A stretch of DNA of 64,000 nucleotides from Polyangiaceae bacterium (GTDB lineage Bacteria > Myxococcota_A > Polyangia > Polyangiales > Polyangiaceae), in contig JAWKRG010000012.1 in assembly GCA_041389725.1 (NCBI GenBank), positions 124,001 to 188,000 on the forward strand, written 5' to 3'. The translations under genes and the position numbers were made by a program. Shown here piece by piece: positions 10,601 through 16,762 of the stretch. A model generated the notes under the pieces. The model did not search any database. It saw only the letters and a list, made by a program, of their open reading frames with translations, and was not told where the DNA came from. Position 1 is the stretch's first letter, and every line of letters starts with the position of its first letter.

Positions 10601-12117
10601 GCATCGTCCGCGGGGAAGAAGCCTTGAGCTTGACCGAACGTCTGGTCGAACTGCGGCGCGAATTGATGGACGAGGACGGCGCCGAACGAGCGCTCGAACT
10701 CGGGTTCATTGCGTGCCCCGATGAGCCGGAGTTGCGCGAGCCCGTTTTGCAGCGCTGTAGTGAACGAGGCGACCACGCACGAGCGGCGAGTCTGTTGGCC
10801 CAAGCACTGGCGTCGAGCAGCGACCGCACGCTCGTCGACCACTTGGTCGAGTCCGCCCTGCAAGCAGACACGCCCGCGGACGCCTTGGCTGCGGTGGAAC
10901 GATTGTTGGGGGCGACCCCCGAGGATGGCCCGTTGGTCTACAGCCGCGCGCGGCTGCTGGAAGCCTCGGACGACGTCATTGCCGCCGTCGATGCCTACGA
11001 ACGGGCAGCGCAACTCGGCGTGGACGTGACGGAACCTCTGGCTGCGGCCCTGGAACGTGCGATCTTGCGAGCGGACCCGCCTCAGGACGCCGAGCTGTCG
11101 TTGAAGCTGGTGGACCTGTTCGAGCGCAGCGGCAACGTCGATGCGGCGCGCGCTCGGCTGGCGGAGCTGGTCAGAGAAGGCGACGCTGACGCGGCCCTGT
11201 GGCATCGCCTGGCCGAGCTCGAGGTGCAGACCGAGCACTGGGATGCAGCCGCCACCGCCTATCGCAAGCTGATTGCCCTGACCGAGGGCGACGATCTGGT
11301 CAACACGGCGCTGTGGTTGGCACATTCCTGCGAGCAGGCCGGGCGTCCCGCGGACGCCCGGGGTGGACTGGAGCGAGCATTTGCCGTGGCTCCCGAGCGC
11401 GAGGATCTGCGCGAGCGTCTGGTGCACCTCTACAACTTGCTGCAGGAGCATCGAGCGTTGGCCAAGCTATTGTTGGCGCAGGCAGAGCGGGAGCAGGACA
11501 TCGCCACCCGTTTTGGCTTGCTGCTCACGGCGGGTTCTCAGCTGTTGGGGGCCGAGGACGGCGCCGACGAGGGGCTCTCCGTGCTGGAGGAGGCTCGCAA
11601 TCTGAGCCCGGAAAGCGTGGAGGGTGCGGTCGCCTACGCGCGCGCGCTATTCGTGCTCGGGCGTGGTCAGGAAGCCATGACCTTGCTCGACGAGATCATC
11701 GCTGGCTTCAAAGGCCGGCGCGCGCGCGAACTGGCGCTCGTGTATCGCCAGATCTCCGAGATGCAGTTGAGCGGAGGCTTGCTCGACGAGGCCCTGGCGT
11801 CTCTGACTCGGGCCTTCGAAATGGACATGAAGAACCCGATTGTCGCCTTGGAGCTGGGCCAGTTGGCGCTGGATCTGGACGACCAGGAGACGGCAGGCCG
11901 CGCATACCGAGCGGTGACGGTGCTGCGACCTAGTGACGACGGCCAGCTCGTCGTCACCCCCGAGCAACGCGCGCACGCGCAGTATCAGCTCGCACTGATG
12001 GCGCACAACCAGGGGGACCTGAGGCGTGCGCGGGTCCTCGTGTCCAAGGCGCTCAGCGAAGATCCAGCGCATGGGCCCGCCCAGGAGCTCAAGGCCGCCC
12101 TCGATGCCGCCGGCTGA
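1693..12117 (+). CDS. Giant tetratricopeptide-repeat protein, 3,474 aa
   Basis: One uninterrupted frame of 10.4 kb encodes a protein made almost wholly of degenerate TPR-like helical hairpins, visible as recurring patterns such as A..YE..L..DP.D..A and W..L...YE. It is very rich in Ala, Glu, Leu and Arg. There is no signal peptide, membrane segment or recognisable enzymatic domain, so it is probably a cytoplasmic solenoid that scaffolds other proteins. A linker near residues 1615-1640 (PDDPSPSKQSQRKRARS) is the only obvious low-complexity break. The ATG at 1693 is close to the first possible start; an alternative reading frame start seven bases upstream gives only a short shadow. Neighbours do not indicate its partners. 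Long antisense open frames beneath it are codon-bias artefacts. Confidence 0.9.
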   Translation: MARGTSRVLRVEELDELMDAPLEAPEPILDALITAAAKGQLLPELWAKLHACAARDDKASDLAFAYEHVAQDRRIKLVPPEVQSAIFLNAASYFSETFGDPDGAVSFAERALASVPTNEAAQQALEALLVRTGDRSRLAKFHADLAAHERDSDAALARLRRALEELTGIEGAEPLVIEVTQKILRLDPADSAAREFLERAYLASGKPREATKVLEQALLRDPPPPEDESFLIHEHLVDLYTDATKEPHRAVPHIESILALRPEHERCLAVAESLLENRAVAGRVAAALSDAYGKLGATTRELELLNMELKLARGPRRLEVQRRLGLLRREQGDPTGALELLGPVVAAEPGDDEVREAYVDLSLGLDQPSDAARLLSRALASCKEPDVRARVGADIGTVYLRSGDAKRAQASFQQVLEGGEDGRAMLVAARNLVDMFTESGDSGGLASALDAWVRFEPDAEKRQGAARRLAKLAEGELGDAARAITAWNALVDSPWADEALTRLTALCESTGDHQRMVEVLEKRAQRCKDRDEARQLALRAAELRTSQGRDRAEALAAWRAFIAQYGSTREAHAKMIPLLEQEQQWKELAWVLEREIELSAVEEWPALLARLAQVRLQRLEDIEGGLDAYRRALETEPTDRAVRLAVEKLLSGEATRSGAIAVLEPIYREERATAGLVRLLEAKAQVAVDASEASAHLAEATDLVGAELADPERGLELTSRGLALAVTAGLATEPWILRVDAFGEQIGAPGPRAEALAGALGSAEIDSEQRFQLARAAGEALADAGVIDRAVKLLRRALAYAPADGVLLARIDQLLAEQGNPAERLSLYQSALAQPGDARRRRQILHSLARLQAGELGDPASAAETWKLALADDPKDFVAHQALAELYAGERRWDALYAELARALEFTEGERRIQVRVRMAEVSAEAGDATRALGHYRELLADTELEDSQLENIELLANANGDAQTLRAVLSRRVAVAASEEKGALLEKLGIVLSKQLGEDQGARDAWMEGAELAEAARDDERARRLYERVLSVAPDDAAAAKRLVDLYARSEQWQKVPGAFAAMLRGASPELDAVAIVLSLEATATTAGEGEVLATCIDQLLDGDPGDLRRERALLACKARVLGGISERRDEVAAVYRRLLAADAEDTQQVADAFNVFLAGGELTPDRIDDRRFLFEWRVKHAADPVTVLMAWAVMEETTFNSPAHAIELYQRVLGLDGDRVDALSQLSRLRAAAGDTGGALKALEALRERSDAEGKLTVETTMATLHFDQGRVADALDLVESVLDASPQDATALVLVRRAIEVDSARPRAAKLLDRLAEGAETAAERREMLEALLEISQGVEELSELRGRWFARLLESTTDDDEARLAIALRGARERPHEQALWDAAERAARQLNQPEPLAEAYSAALDQPLEPQLAEELGRRMVEFTEEWFDDQGRVVELLKKVLSLSPGATWAFDRLKLAFNASGRWNDLFTLYDGALAREAEPAARIELLREASMAAKDFAADAERAIGYLEALFALTPEDERIGAALERLYERQGRLEPLIQLLKGRLVGADATARRALLVRITSLWLDLADAVSAYDTVETLIGDGCPLETTRELLERLVALPAARESMVPDDPSPSKQSQRKRARSVRHAAAERLKQGYQALGAVEDVARMVEIELELAESSHERIEGLEALVALRLEKLDDAEGAFEPTAQLVGLEPSEERYRQQLANLAEKLGLAERRAEVLVAVADGCREAEVERSLVLEAAEVRRDALDDVGMSIALFERALGLSQGQREPSLAAARALDPLLDRAGRHAQRADILEQIAELTSTMSERRRCLGEAAQVAATRLDDLPRAVNCYRLRLQDDDDDAEALDGLCDSLWRAGLHADLVQALLTRAARGGDGAREDLWRVAELFSDRLENPERAIDVWRRIESQHERSSETFQALVKLLSQQERWTDLTARIDEQVNAATDTEQRRQLLRELGTIYRSKTGELEQSLEAFVRAGDWSLAVEVCASELEDRTRARALIAHLLDLAVAAWQRGGGDDSGALDAAGAADWAITELSRRLSGEASHQAVVELMVRGHGLPFPDSRRRGLLNDAACIASDQLGDAALAVRLFQKLYAEDPADDVAQGSVARYAALLEDAGEFDALAALWEEQSRCRARAGDAAHAAVLAARAAEIAETKLSDPERALRDHRAGAALGGEVSLENLARLFEAREASLDAAHVLEWLCAQSSRESLAPRALRMAENYVRAGDSRTARVRLEAAAATALDAAPVRARLSDLYRQSEEWTPLADLLAQEATRASDGARRLELLMEAASLHVKKRNDPARAVDLLTQAVEIEPDDARVRRALADAHCRGGDFESALEVLRAQVERYGTRKPKERALVHFQLARVCLSAGRRAEAIAELDIANKIDPAHAGILQALARLAFEEGQLDRAERMYRALLLVIGRDDDEDAPNRSEALLDLSEIAQRKGDDLRAGEFVESAFEAALESDREGDALERVLGERKRYDLLTRAVEARLERAADARIAAKALADLAFLHAEHLGSLASVESRLRERAASLQDQLADAGVSDERAWESLSRVFDWLGDTDAEAKVLERRIEAGRAKATPEGAEPYYRLAALYLQVEAQRPRAVEVLERALELSPDLSRADTLLREALARDATDARIVALFERVARGSGDARHLVDALVLSARLPDASAEMIREGVALADSLEEHAVARELLESGLAAVDRFADADGVWVRLELAIRLEGTGELSRALSLREAAAPLMPPAEARETWLELARRLRQDAAEPKRAAAIYERLLEQDPADREAWQPLLEIYRELSDGENLVRVLEQTVGRVDSQEDRARLRLEQANLLLDQGHEDAAADILREIFDEDPAHERAATLLAGLLERQQQHDELVQVHVRRIDAAKDRQDAAVIATTSLKLGTLLERLGRTDDAFDAYYAVTDWKRDEDAVWRALLRLSEGREDAYLIGEMIEGLLGIVRGEEALSLTERLVELRRELMDEDGAERALELGFIACPDEPELREPVLQRCSERGDHARAASLLAQALASSSDRTLVDHLVESALQADTPADALAAVERLLGATPEDGPLVYSRARLLEASDDVIAAVDAYERAAQLGVDVTEPLAAALERAILRADPPQDAELSLKLVDLFERSGNVDAARARLAELVREGDADAALWHRLAELEVQTEHWDAAATAYRKLIALTEGDDLVNTALWLAHSCEQAGRPADARGGLERAFAVAPEREDLRERLVHLYNLLQEHRALAKLLLAQAEREQDIATRFGLLLTAGSQLLGAEDGADEGLSVLEEARNLSPESVEGAVAYARALFVLGRGQEAMTLLDEIIAGFKGRRARELALVYRQISEMQLSGGLLDEALASLTRAFEMDMKNPIVALELGQLALDLDDQETAGRAYRAVTVLRPSDDGQLVVTPEQRAHAQYQLALMAHNQGDLRRARVLVSKALSEDPAHGPAQELKAALDAAG

Positions 12118-12184
12118 CCTCGACGGTCCGGTTGGTGCGCGATCGCGGAGCGGCGGTCGGCGTGTGCCCAAGTGACCCGGCGAT

Positions 12185-13102
12185 TCAGGGTTCTACGGGC
12201 GCCACGGTGGGGCGTGGGTGGGGTCGACGGAACAGAACCGCGGTGCGGCCCCAGCGGTGGCGAAACATGATCGGCAGCGCGAACGCAGGAGACGCACCAG
12301 CGTAGAAGAGCGCCGCAAACAGCACCTGGCCTTGCTCCGGCTGGCCCGGGAAGAAGTAGTGAACGACCAAAAGTCCCAGACCGACATTGCGGACTGCGAT
12401 CTCGATGGCCAACGCGACCGTGTCATCGTCATAGCGCCCCAACAGGCGACACAACTGCGGAACAGCCAACGACAGGAACGTTCCAAACGCGATGATCACG
12501 AGCGGCGGACCCAAGCCATACTCGGCCAAACGGATCTTGCCGGTGCCGAGGCTGCCTGCGGCGATGGTGAGGACCAGCGCCAGACTGCCTCGGATCGCCC
12601 AGCGGCTCACGGCAGGGGCTCTTGCTGGCGCGAAGCGTCGCAGCACCATCCCCAGTGCAAGCGGCGCGAGCAGGTAGCCGAAGATCTCCAGCATGGCGCG
12701 CGTGATCGGGAAGTGAAAGTCGGGTGGCAGAATGGTGCCCGCGCCGACCTGCAAGATCAGCGGCACCGCGATGACTGACGCGAGCGTGGTCACGGTGGTG
12801 ACCGCGATGCTCAGGGGGACGTTCCCGCGGCCGAGAAAGGTCAGGAGGTTCGAGAATGCCCCGCCGGGGACCGCCGCTACGAGAAGCAGGCCGACGGCCC
12901 AACCCTGACCGAGACCAAAGAGGCGAACGCAGGCGAGGGCAGTCAGCGGAACGAACAGCCACTGCAGCAAGAGGCCGAGGACTAGGCCGCGCGGGTCACG
13001 GCCGACGGCGCCGAAGTCCTTGACGGTCATGGTGGCGCCCATCCCCAACATGGCGAGGATTAGCTGGGCCGGGACGAGGAAGGGTTCGATGCTGTGATAC
13101 AC
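12185..13102 (-). CDS. Bile acid:sodium symporter family transporter
   Basis: The 305-residue protein consists of about nine or ten hydrophobic segments (for example LILAMLGMGATM at 13-24 and LVLGLLLQWLFVPLTALA at 41-58) and fits the BASS/NTCP/Asbt family of sodium-coupled organic-anion carriers in the inner membrane. The family signature region around AVPGGAFSNLLTFLGRGN (78-95) corresponds to the first discontinuous helix, and RNVGLGLLVVHYF (238-250) to the second crossover helix. The substrate cannot be told: relatives carry bile acids, pyruvate, pantoate or glucosinolate-type anions. It is transcribed against the upstream TPR gene and away from the small Cys-rich gene at 13205. Confidence 0.85.
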   Translation of the reverse strand: MYHSIEPFLVPAQLILAMLGMGATMTVKDFGAVGRDPRGLVLGLLLQWLFVPLTALACVRLFGLGQGWAVGLLLVAAVPGGAFSNLLTFLGRGNVPLSIAVTTVTTLASVIAVPLILQVGAGTILPPDFHFPITRAMLEIFGYLLAPLALGMVLRRFAPARAPAVSRWAIRGSLALVLTIAAGSLGTGKIRLAEYGLGPPLVIIAFGTFLSLAVPQLCRLLGRYDDDTVALAIEIAVRNVGLGLLVVHYFFPGQPEQGQVLFAALFYAGASPAFALPIMFRHRWGRTAVLFRRPHPRPTVAPVEP

Positions 13103-13204
13103 GGCGGCTGCGGAGCTGGCCCCATACGTCGAAAGCTCAGGGAGGGGAAGGGATTCAGACGGCTTGACCCGCTGGGGTCACCTCGGCTCTTATCTGCGGC
13201 AACC

Positions 13205-13486
13205 ATGAAGCGTGAGAAGCGCCAGACCAAGCGGGAGCGCAAAGCGCACAACCCGCACCATCGCCCCGGACCGAACGTTCAGCAGCAGCACATTCACTGC
13301 ATCTCGTGCGGTCGACACCTCGACCCTGCGGAGCTGACGGCGTCGCCGGCCACCGCGACGATCTTGACCTGCGATCACGGCTCGCGTTTCGCGTGTTGCG
13401 TCGGTTGCATTCCCGACGCGGAAAAACGCCTCGCTGAACACGACCGCAGCGGACGCCCCGTCGAGACCGCCGGCGCCTGGCACTGA
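13205..13486 (+). CDS. Small Cys-rich, probably zinc-binding protein
   Basis: A 93-residue protein with a strongly basic N-terminus (Lys/Arg-rich to residue 20, possibly nucleic-acid binding) followed by six Cys residues: C32-x2-C35, then C56, C64-C65 and C68, with several His residues. This spacing suggests a zinc ribbon, with CISC and CVGC as the likely ligand pairs. No named family was recognised. The open frame extends upstream to 13094, but the ATG at 13205 gives a compact protein and keeps the coding region away from the divergent transporter. It may be a small RNA- or protein-binding accessory factor; this is inference from composition only. Confidence 0.65.
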   Translation: MKREKRQTKRERKAHNPHHRPGPNVQQQHIHCISCGRHLDPAELTASPATATILTCDHGSRFACCVGCIPDAEKRLAEHDRSGRPVETAGAWH

Positions 13487-13513
13487 CCCGTAGCCCCGGC
13501 TTCGAATCGGCGT

Positions 13514-14650
13514 TCAGCGCCGACGCGCGCTCTGCTTCTGGTTCCGGGCCACGCTCTTGCTTCGACCGGCGGAGCCAGTGCCCTTTTCCAGCCACACGAG
13601 CGCGGCGCGGTACATGTTCTGCTTCCGCTCCAATGCCACCTCGTGGCCCATGTCGGCGGGGGTACTGATCCGAGTGGGTATGGCGTGTTCTTTCAGCACG
13701 TCGCGCAGCTGGTGGGTGCCCTCGAGCACGCCGTCCTGTTCCCCCGTGATCAAGTACACGCGCCGCAGCCGACCTTTCGCCGTCTTGAGCGCATCCAGCC
13801 CCGGCCCGCCCCAGTAGCTGGTCTTTCCGGCCAGAATGAGCAGGCGGTTGAAGGTGCGGGGCTCGCGTACTCCCACGTTCATCGCGACGTAGGCGCCCTC
13901 GGAGAATCCGATCAAGGTGTTGCCGTAGAGCTGCACGCGTCGTCCGAAACGACCGCGAAATGCCTTGACCACCGCGACTGCGGTGCGCTGTCCAACCGCC
14001 CAGTTGTTGTTCCAACCGCGACCGTCGCCGCGAGCGCCGGGCCCGGAGGGGCACACCAGCCAGCCGAGTCTCCGCACCACTGGCGCCCAGCGACGGCAGT
14101 CGTGTCCGGGGTTGCCGCCTCGACCGTGGAGGTAGACGAACATCGGACGCATGCTCTTTCGCCCAGGTCCAACGGGTTGGTAGAAGTACGCGTCGCCCGC
14201 GCCGGGTACTTCGAGCACACTCAAGCCGTCGCGGCCGAGGCGACGAAGCCCGTCGTCGTCTTTGACATCTTCTTTGTCCGCGTCGGGCGCCGCCGCTGGG
14301 GCCGGCTCGTTCGTTTCGGGCGCGTCCTTCGCGTCGTCCTTCGCGTCGTCCTTCGCGTCGTCCTTCGCCTTGGCGTCGTCATCGGCGTCGCTTCGATCTG
14401 CGGGCCCGTCCTTGGCGTCGTCTTTCGAAGGGATGACGAGTCGCTGCCCGGGCTTGATCCGTTCACGACGCGAGATGTTGTTGGCCTTGCACAATTCGTC
14501 GATGCTGATCCGGTAGCGCTTGGCGATCTTGCCCAAGGTGTGCCCAGCCGCGACGACGTGCACGCGCTCCTTGGCCCAGGCCGTCTTTTGGCCAAGCAAT
14601 CCCACGCACAGCAGCAGGCTGCAGAGAAGCACTCGCAAGCGGCGACCCAT
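13514..14650 (-). CDS. Exported LysM domain / alpha-beta hydrolase fusion
   Basis: The product (378 aa from the ATG at 14650) has a signal peptide ending near WAKE, one LysM peptidoglycan-binding domain (about residues 29-74, with HTLGKIAKRYRIS), an acidic Asp/Ala/Lys linker with four tandem DDAK units, and a C-terminal alpha/beta hydrolase. The catalytic triad is visible as Ser in GFSEG (S250), Asp in GEQDG (D306) and His in MGHE (H336); LHGRGGN (about 174-180) supplies the oxyanion region. This would place an esterase or peptidase-like activity on the cell wall. A start seven codons upstream (MCYRL) is possible but puts extra residues before the basic signal-peptide n-region. Substrate unknown. 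Confidence 0.82.
   Translation of the reverse strand: MGRRLRVLLCSLLLCVGLLGQKTAWAKERVHVVAAGHTLGKIAKRYRISIDELCKANNISRRERIKPGQRLVIPSKDDAKDGPADRSDADDDAKAKDDAKDDAKDDAKDAPETNEPAPAAAPDADKEDVKDDDGLRRLGRDGLSVLEVPGAGDAYFYQPVGPGRKSMRPMFVYLHGRGGNPGHDCRRWAPVVRRLGWLVCPSGPGARGDGRGWNNNWAVGQRTAVAVVKAFRGRFGRRVQLYGNTLIGFSEGAYVAMNVGVREPRTFNRLLILAGKTSYWGGPGLDALKTAKGRLRRVYLITGEQDGVLEGTHQLRDVLKEHAIPTRISTPADMGHEVALERKQNMYRAALVWLEKGTGSAGRSKSVARNQKQSARRR
14331..14366. repeat. 12-bp tandem repeat (DDAK linker)
   Basis: Three perfect copies of GCGTCGTCCTTC, flanked by partial copies, encode the DDAK repeats in the linker of the LysM hydrolase on the minus strand. The array is in frame and is likely to vary in copy number by slippage. 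Confidence 0.85.
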
Positions 14651-14713
14651 GGTGGCCAAGCGGTAGCACATTCAAGGGGGATCGGGGCAAACCCGTCCCA
14701 ATGTAAGCGAAGT

Positions 14714-15217
14714 TCACATGGGCCGCTTCAATTGAACGCCGCTCGCCACGAGCCGCACTTCCCGCGCGGTTCCGTCGGAGTTCTTGTTCTCGAAGGTCGC
14801 CCCTTCGCCCTCCATGTGCTCCACGTGGGACTTCTTCACGGTCTCCACCTCGACGACAGCCTCGAGCCGCGCCAAAGAGCCAGCCGAGTCGGTAGGCACG
14901 AAGAAGCCGTAGTCCTTGAAGGTCACGCGGCAACCCGCAGCTTTCGCCCCATTGCCATCCGCCAGTTCCATCCAGCAGCCCTTCGCGGAACACGCCCGGC
15001 GTACGGAACCTTCCACGGACACCTGCTTGCCTGCGTAGGCCGTTGGATCGCGCAGCAAGGTGGTGAGTTCGACCTTCGGGCTTTGCCCGAGAGGATCTCC
15101 GTAACTCTTCCAATCCGCAGACGAAACGGGGCTGGCTTTCTCTTGTACGGGTGCCGCGCCCTGCTCTTCGCAGGCAGCGAGGGGGAGCGACAGAAACAGG
15201 CAAAACAGCGCGCGCAT
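14714..15217 (-). CDS. DUF4920-type lipoprotein
   Basis: This 167-residue protein has a lipoprotein signal (LPLAAC, lipidated Cys at 16) and a DUF4920-like OB-fold region (about 52-140) with the typical CSAKGCWMEL segment (95-104), in which two Cys residues may form a disulfide or bind metal. The family resembles small periplasmic OB-fold proteins; its function is not established. It is divergently arranged with the CcmH-like gene, whose nearest start is 80 bases away, so they may share a control region and a role in envelope redox chemistry (inference). Confidence 0.8.
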   Translation of the reverse strand: MRALFCLFLSLPLAACEEQGAAPVQEKASPVSSADWKSYGDPLGQSPKVELTTLLRDPTAYAGKQVSVEGSVRRACSAKGCWMELADGNGAKAAGCRVTFKDYGFFVPTDSAGSLARLEAVVEVETVKKSHVEHMEGEGATFENKNSDGTAREVRLVASGVQLKRPM

Positions 15218-15296
15218 GGCAGCGGACTATAGCGGAAACCGAGCTGGGATCACGGGGAAGGTGGGCAATGGCGGGCCCCTGCGCTATGTAGCCGAC

Positions 15297-15824
15297 ATGC
15301 CGCTATTCGCCCGAGTCATGGGCTGGGTCCTGGCCGCGATGCTCCTTGCCGGCCCCGTTCTCGCTGGACCGGGAGACGATCACACCAGCGCCCCTGCCGA
15401 CGAAGCGGAGCTTGGGGGGTATGTCCCCGGCGCCAGCGTGCTCGAGGGCCGGCTGCTTTCCCCGTGTTGCTGGAACCAGACGCTCGACATTCACGGGTCG
15501 CCGGTCACGCTGGAGCTACGTAAAGAGATTCGACGCCGACTCCGGCAGGGGGAGAGCGTGGATGCCATCGAGGCTTCGATAGTGGACCGCTACGGTGAAC
15601 GGATTCGCGCCGTGCCCGAAGGCAGCCCGCTGCAGGGCTTCGCGACGTTGCTGGCGTTGGCCTTTGGCGTCGCGGGTGGGTTGAGTGCTTGGATGCTGCT
15701 GCGTTGGCGCCGCCGCCGCGGGGAGGCGATGGCGGCTCAGCAGGCGAAGAAGAAGTCCGGGAAGGGCTCATCTAAGCGGGACCGATTCGACGACGCGATC
15801 GACGCCGAGCTCGACCAGCTCTAG
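15297..15824 (+). CDS. CcmH-like membrane protein (cytochrome c biogenesis family)
   Basis: The 175-residue product starts with a signal/anchor sequence (residues 7-23), has a CcmH/NrfF-like helical domain (about 50-100: SPCCWNQTL followed by LRKEIRRRLRQGESVDAIEASIV), one membrane helix (about 111-130) and a Lys/Arg-rich cytoplasmic tail. CcmH proteins handle the reduced apocytochrome c haem-attachment Cys residues. Instead of the usual LRCxxC pair, adjacent Cys residues (SPCCW) are present, a variant that may work differently. The frame is open back to 15216, but the ATG at 15297 starts a clean signal sequence. No other ccm genes are nearby, so it may be a solitary homologue with another redox role. 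Confidence 0.7.
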   Translation: MPLFARVMGWVLAAMLLAGPVLAGPGDDHTSAPADEAELGGYVPGASVLEGRLLSPCCWNQTLDIHGSPVTLELRKEIRRRLRQGESVDAIEASIVDRYGERIRAVPEGSPLQGFATLLALAFGVAGGLSAWMLLRWRRRRGEAMAAQQAKKKSGKGSSKRDRFDDAIDAELDQL

Positions 15825-15895
15825 GCCCGCGTTTCCATCTTGCGCTTCGGCGCGACTAGCCTGCGCGCTTGGCGCGCACGCGTAGCTTCGAGACC

Positions 15896-16684
15896 TCAGA
15901 GGCAGCCGCTACGGTACAGCTGCAGCTGCCAGTCGCCACAACTGCCGCCACTCACCCAACGCACTTCTACGACGTAGTTGAATCCTTGGAGCCCTGAGAC
16001 CTCTTCTTGTTTCACTGCGACGGCGTCGATTTCACCGGGCCCCAACGTGGAAGAGGCCACCAGCTTGCCGCAGGATTGGTAGACGAATAGGTCGTAGTTC
16101 GTTCCAGGCGGAGACTTCAACGCTACATTGGCGACGACGTCGGCCTGACAACTGAGGGAGCACTCCACCGCGGTTGCCCAGAACCAGCGGCTGCCCTTGC
16201 CTTGCGCGCCGCCATTGGGTTTCCACACCACGCTCGCGCAACCCAGCAAGTAGTCACACGCGGCGTCGCTGCAGCGAATGCCGAGGTCTTCAGCGTTGGC
16301 GCAGCTGTTGCTCGATGCGGACAGATCCGTTTCACACGTGCTGTCGCCGTCGCAGTTGACCGCTGGCGCCGTGCACACGACCGGTGCACCTCCGCTGCCT
16401 GCCGCGCCCGCGGCCCCACCGCTGCCCGAGACGCCTGCCGCGCCGCCCGCGTCCGTGCCCGAGCCGGCGGCGCCTCCGAAGCCTGCGAACCCGGCGTCGA
16501 AGCTTGCGATGCCGGCGATGCCGAGACCGCCGCCACCCAAGGTACCAGCCACGCCCAGCCCGCCGCTGCCGAGGGCGCCCGTGGCCCCGCTGCCGTCCGC
16601 GGACTCGTCCCCGGAGCATCCAGCCAGTCCGCAAGCGGCGACGAGCAGCGCGCCCGACGCGCCCACGAACAGCTTTCTCAGCAC
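15896..16684 (-). CDS. Gly-rich lipoprotein of unknown function
   Basis: Starting at the GTG at 16684, the 262-residue product has a lipoprotein signal (AACGLAGC), a long Gly/Ala/Ser linker (about 30-110) and a C-terminal Cys-containing domain. That domain contains NCDGDSTCETDL and a region resembling pre-peptidase or jelly-roll modules (TNYDLFVYQSCGK). This build (lipid anchor, low-complexity spacer, disulfide-rich sensor or adhesin domain) is common in surface lipoproteins of myxobacteria. The open frame extends to 17125 but that part overlaps the divergent prenyltransferase and reads as a shadow, so the downstream start was chosen. Confidence 0.65.
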   Translation of the reverse strand: MLRKLFVGASGALLVAACGLAGCSGDESADGSGATGALGSGGLGVAGTLGGGGLGIAGIASFDAGFAGFGGAAGSGTDAGGAAGVSGSGGAAGAAGSGGAPVVCTAPAVNCDGDSTCETDLSASSNSCANAEDLGIRCSDAACDYLLGCASVVWKPNGGAQGKGSRWFWATAVECSLSCQADVVANVALKSPPGTNYDLFVYQSCGKLVASSTLGPGEIDAVAVKQEEVSGLQGFNYVVEVRWVSGGSCGDWQLQLYRSGCL

Positions 16685-16762
16685 GTCGCGTACTCTAGCC
16701 GAGGTTGGCCGCCGGGGCCATGCCGTTGCAGCCCTTGACGCGGGCGTCGGAGCCGGGGAGGT

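Noticed and set aside
13643..15232. 529-codon plus-strand frame over the LysM hydrolase and DUF4920 genes
   Set aside because: It spans two well-supported minus-strand genes with signal peptides and catalytic motifs; the frame has no recognisable features and is a shadow.
15861..15880. GC-rich hairpin (TGCGCGC-TTG-GCGCGCA) as terminator between convergent genes
   Set aside because: It is short and GC-rich with no T-run on either strand; such hairpins are common by chance at this GC content.
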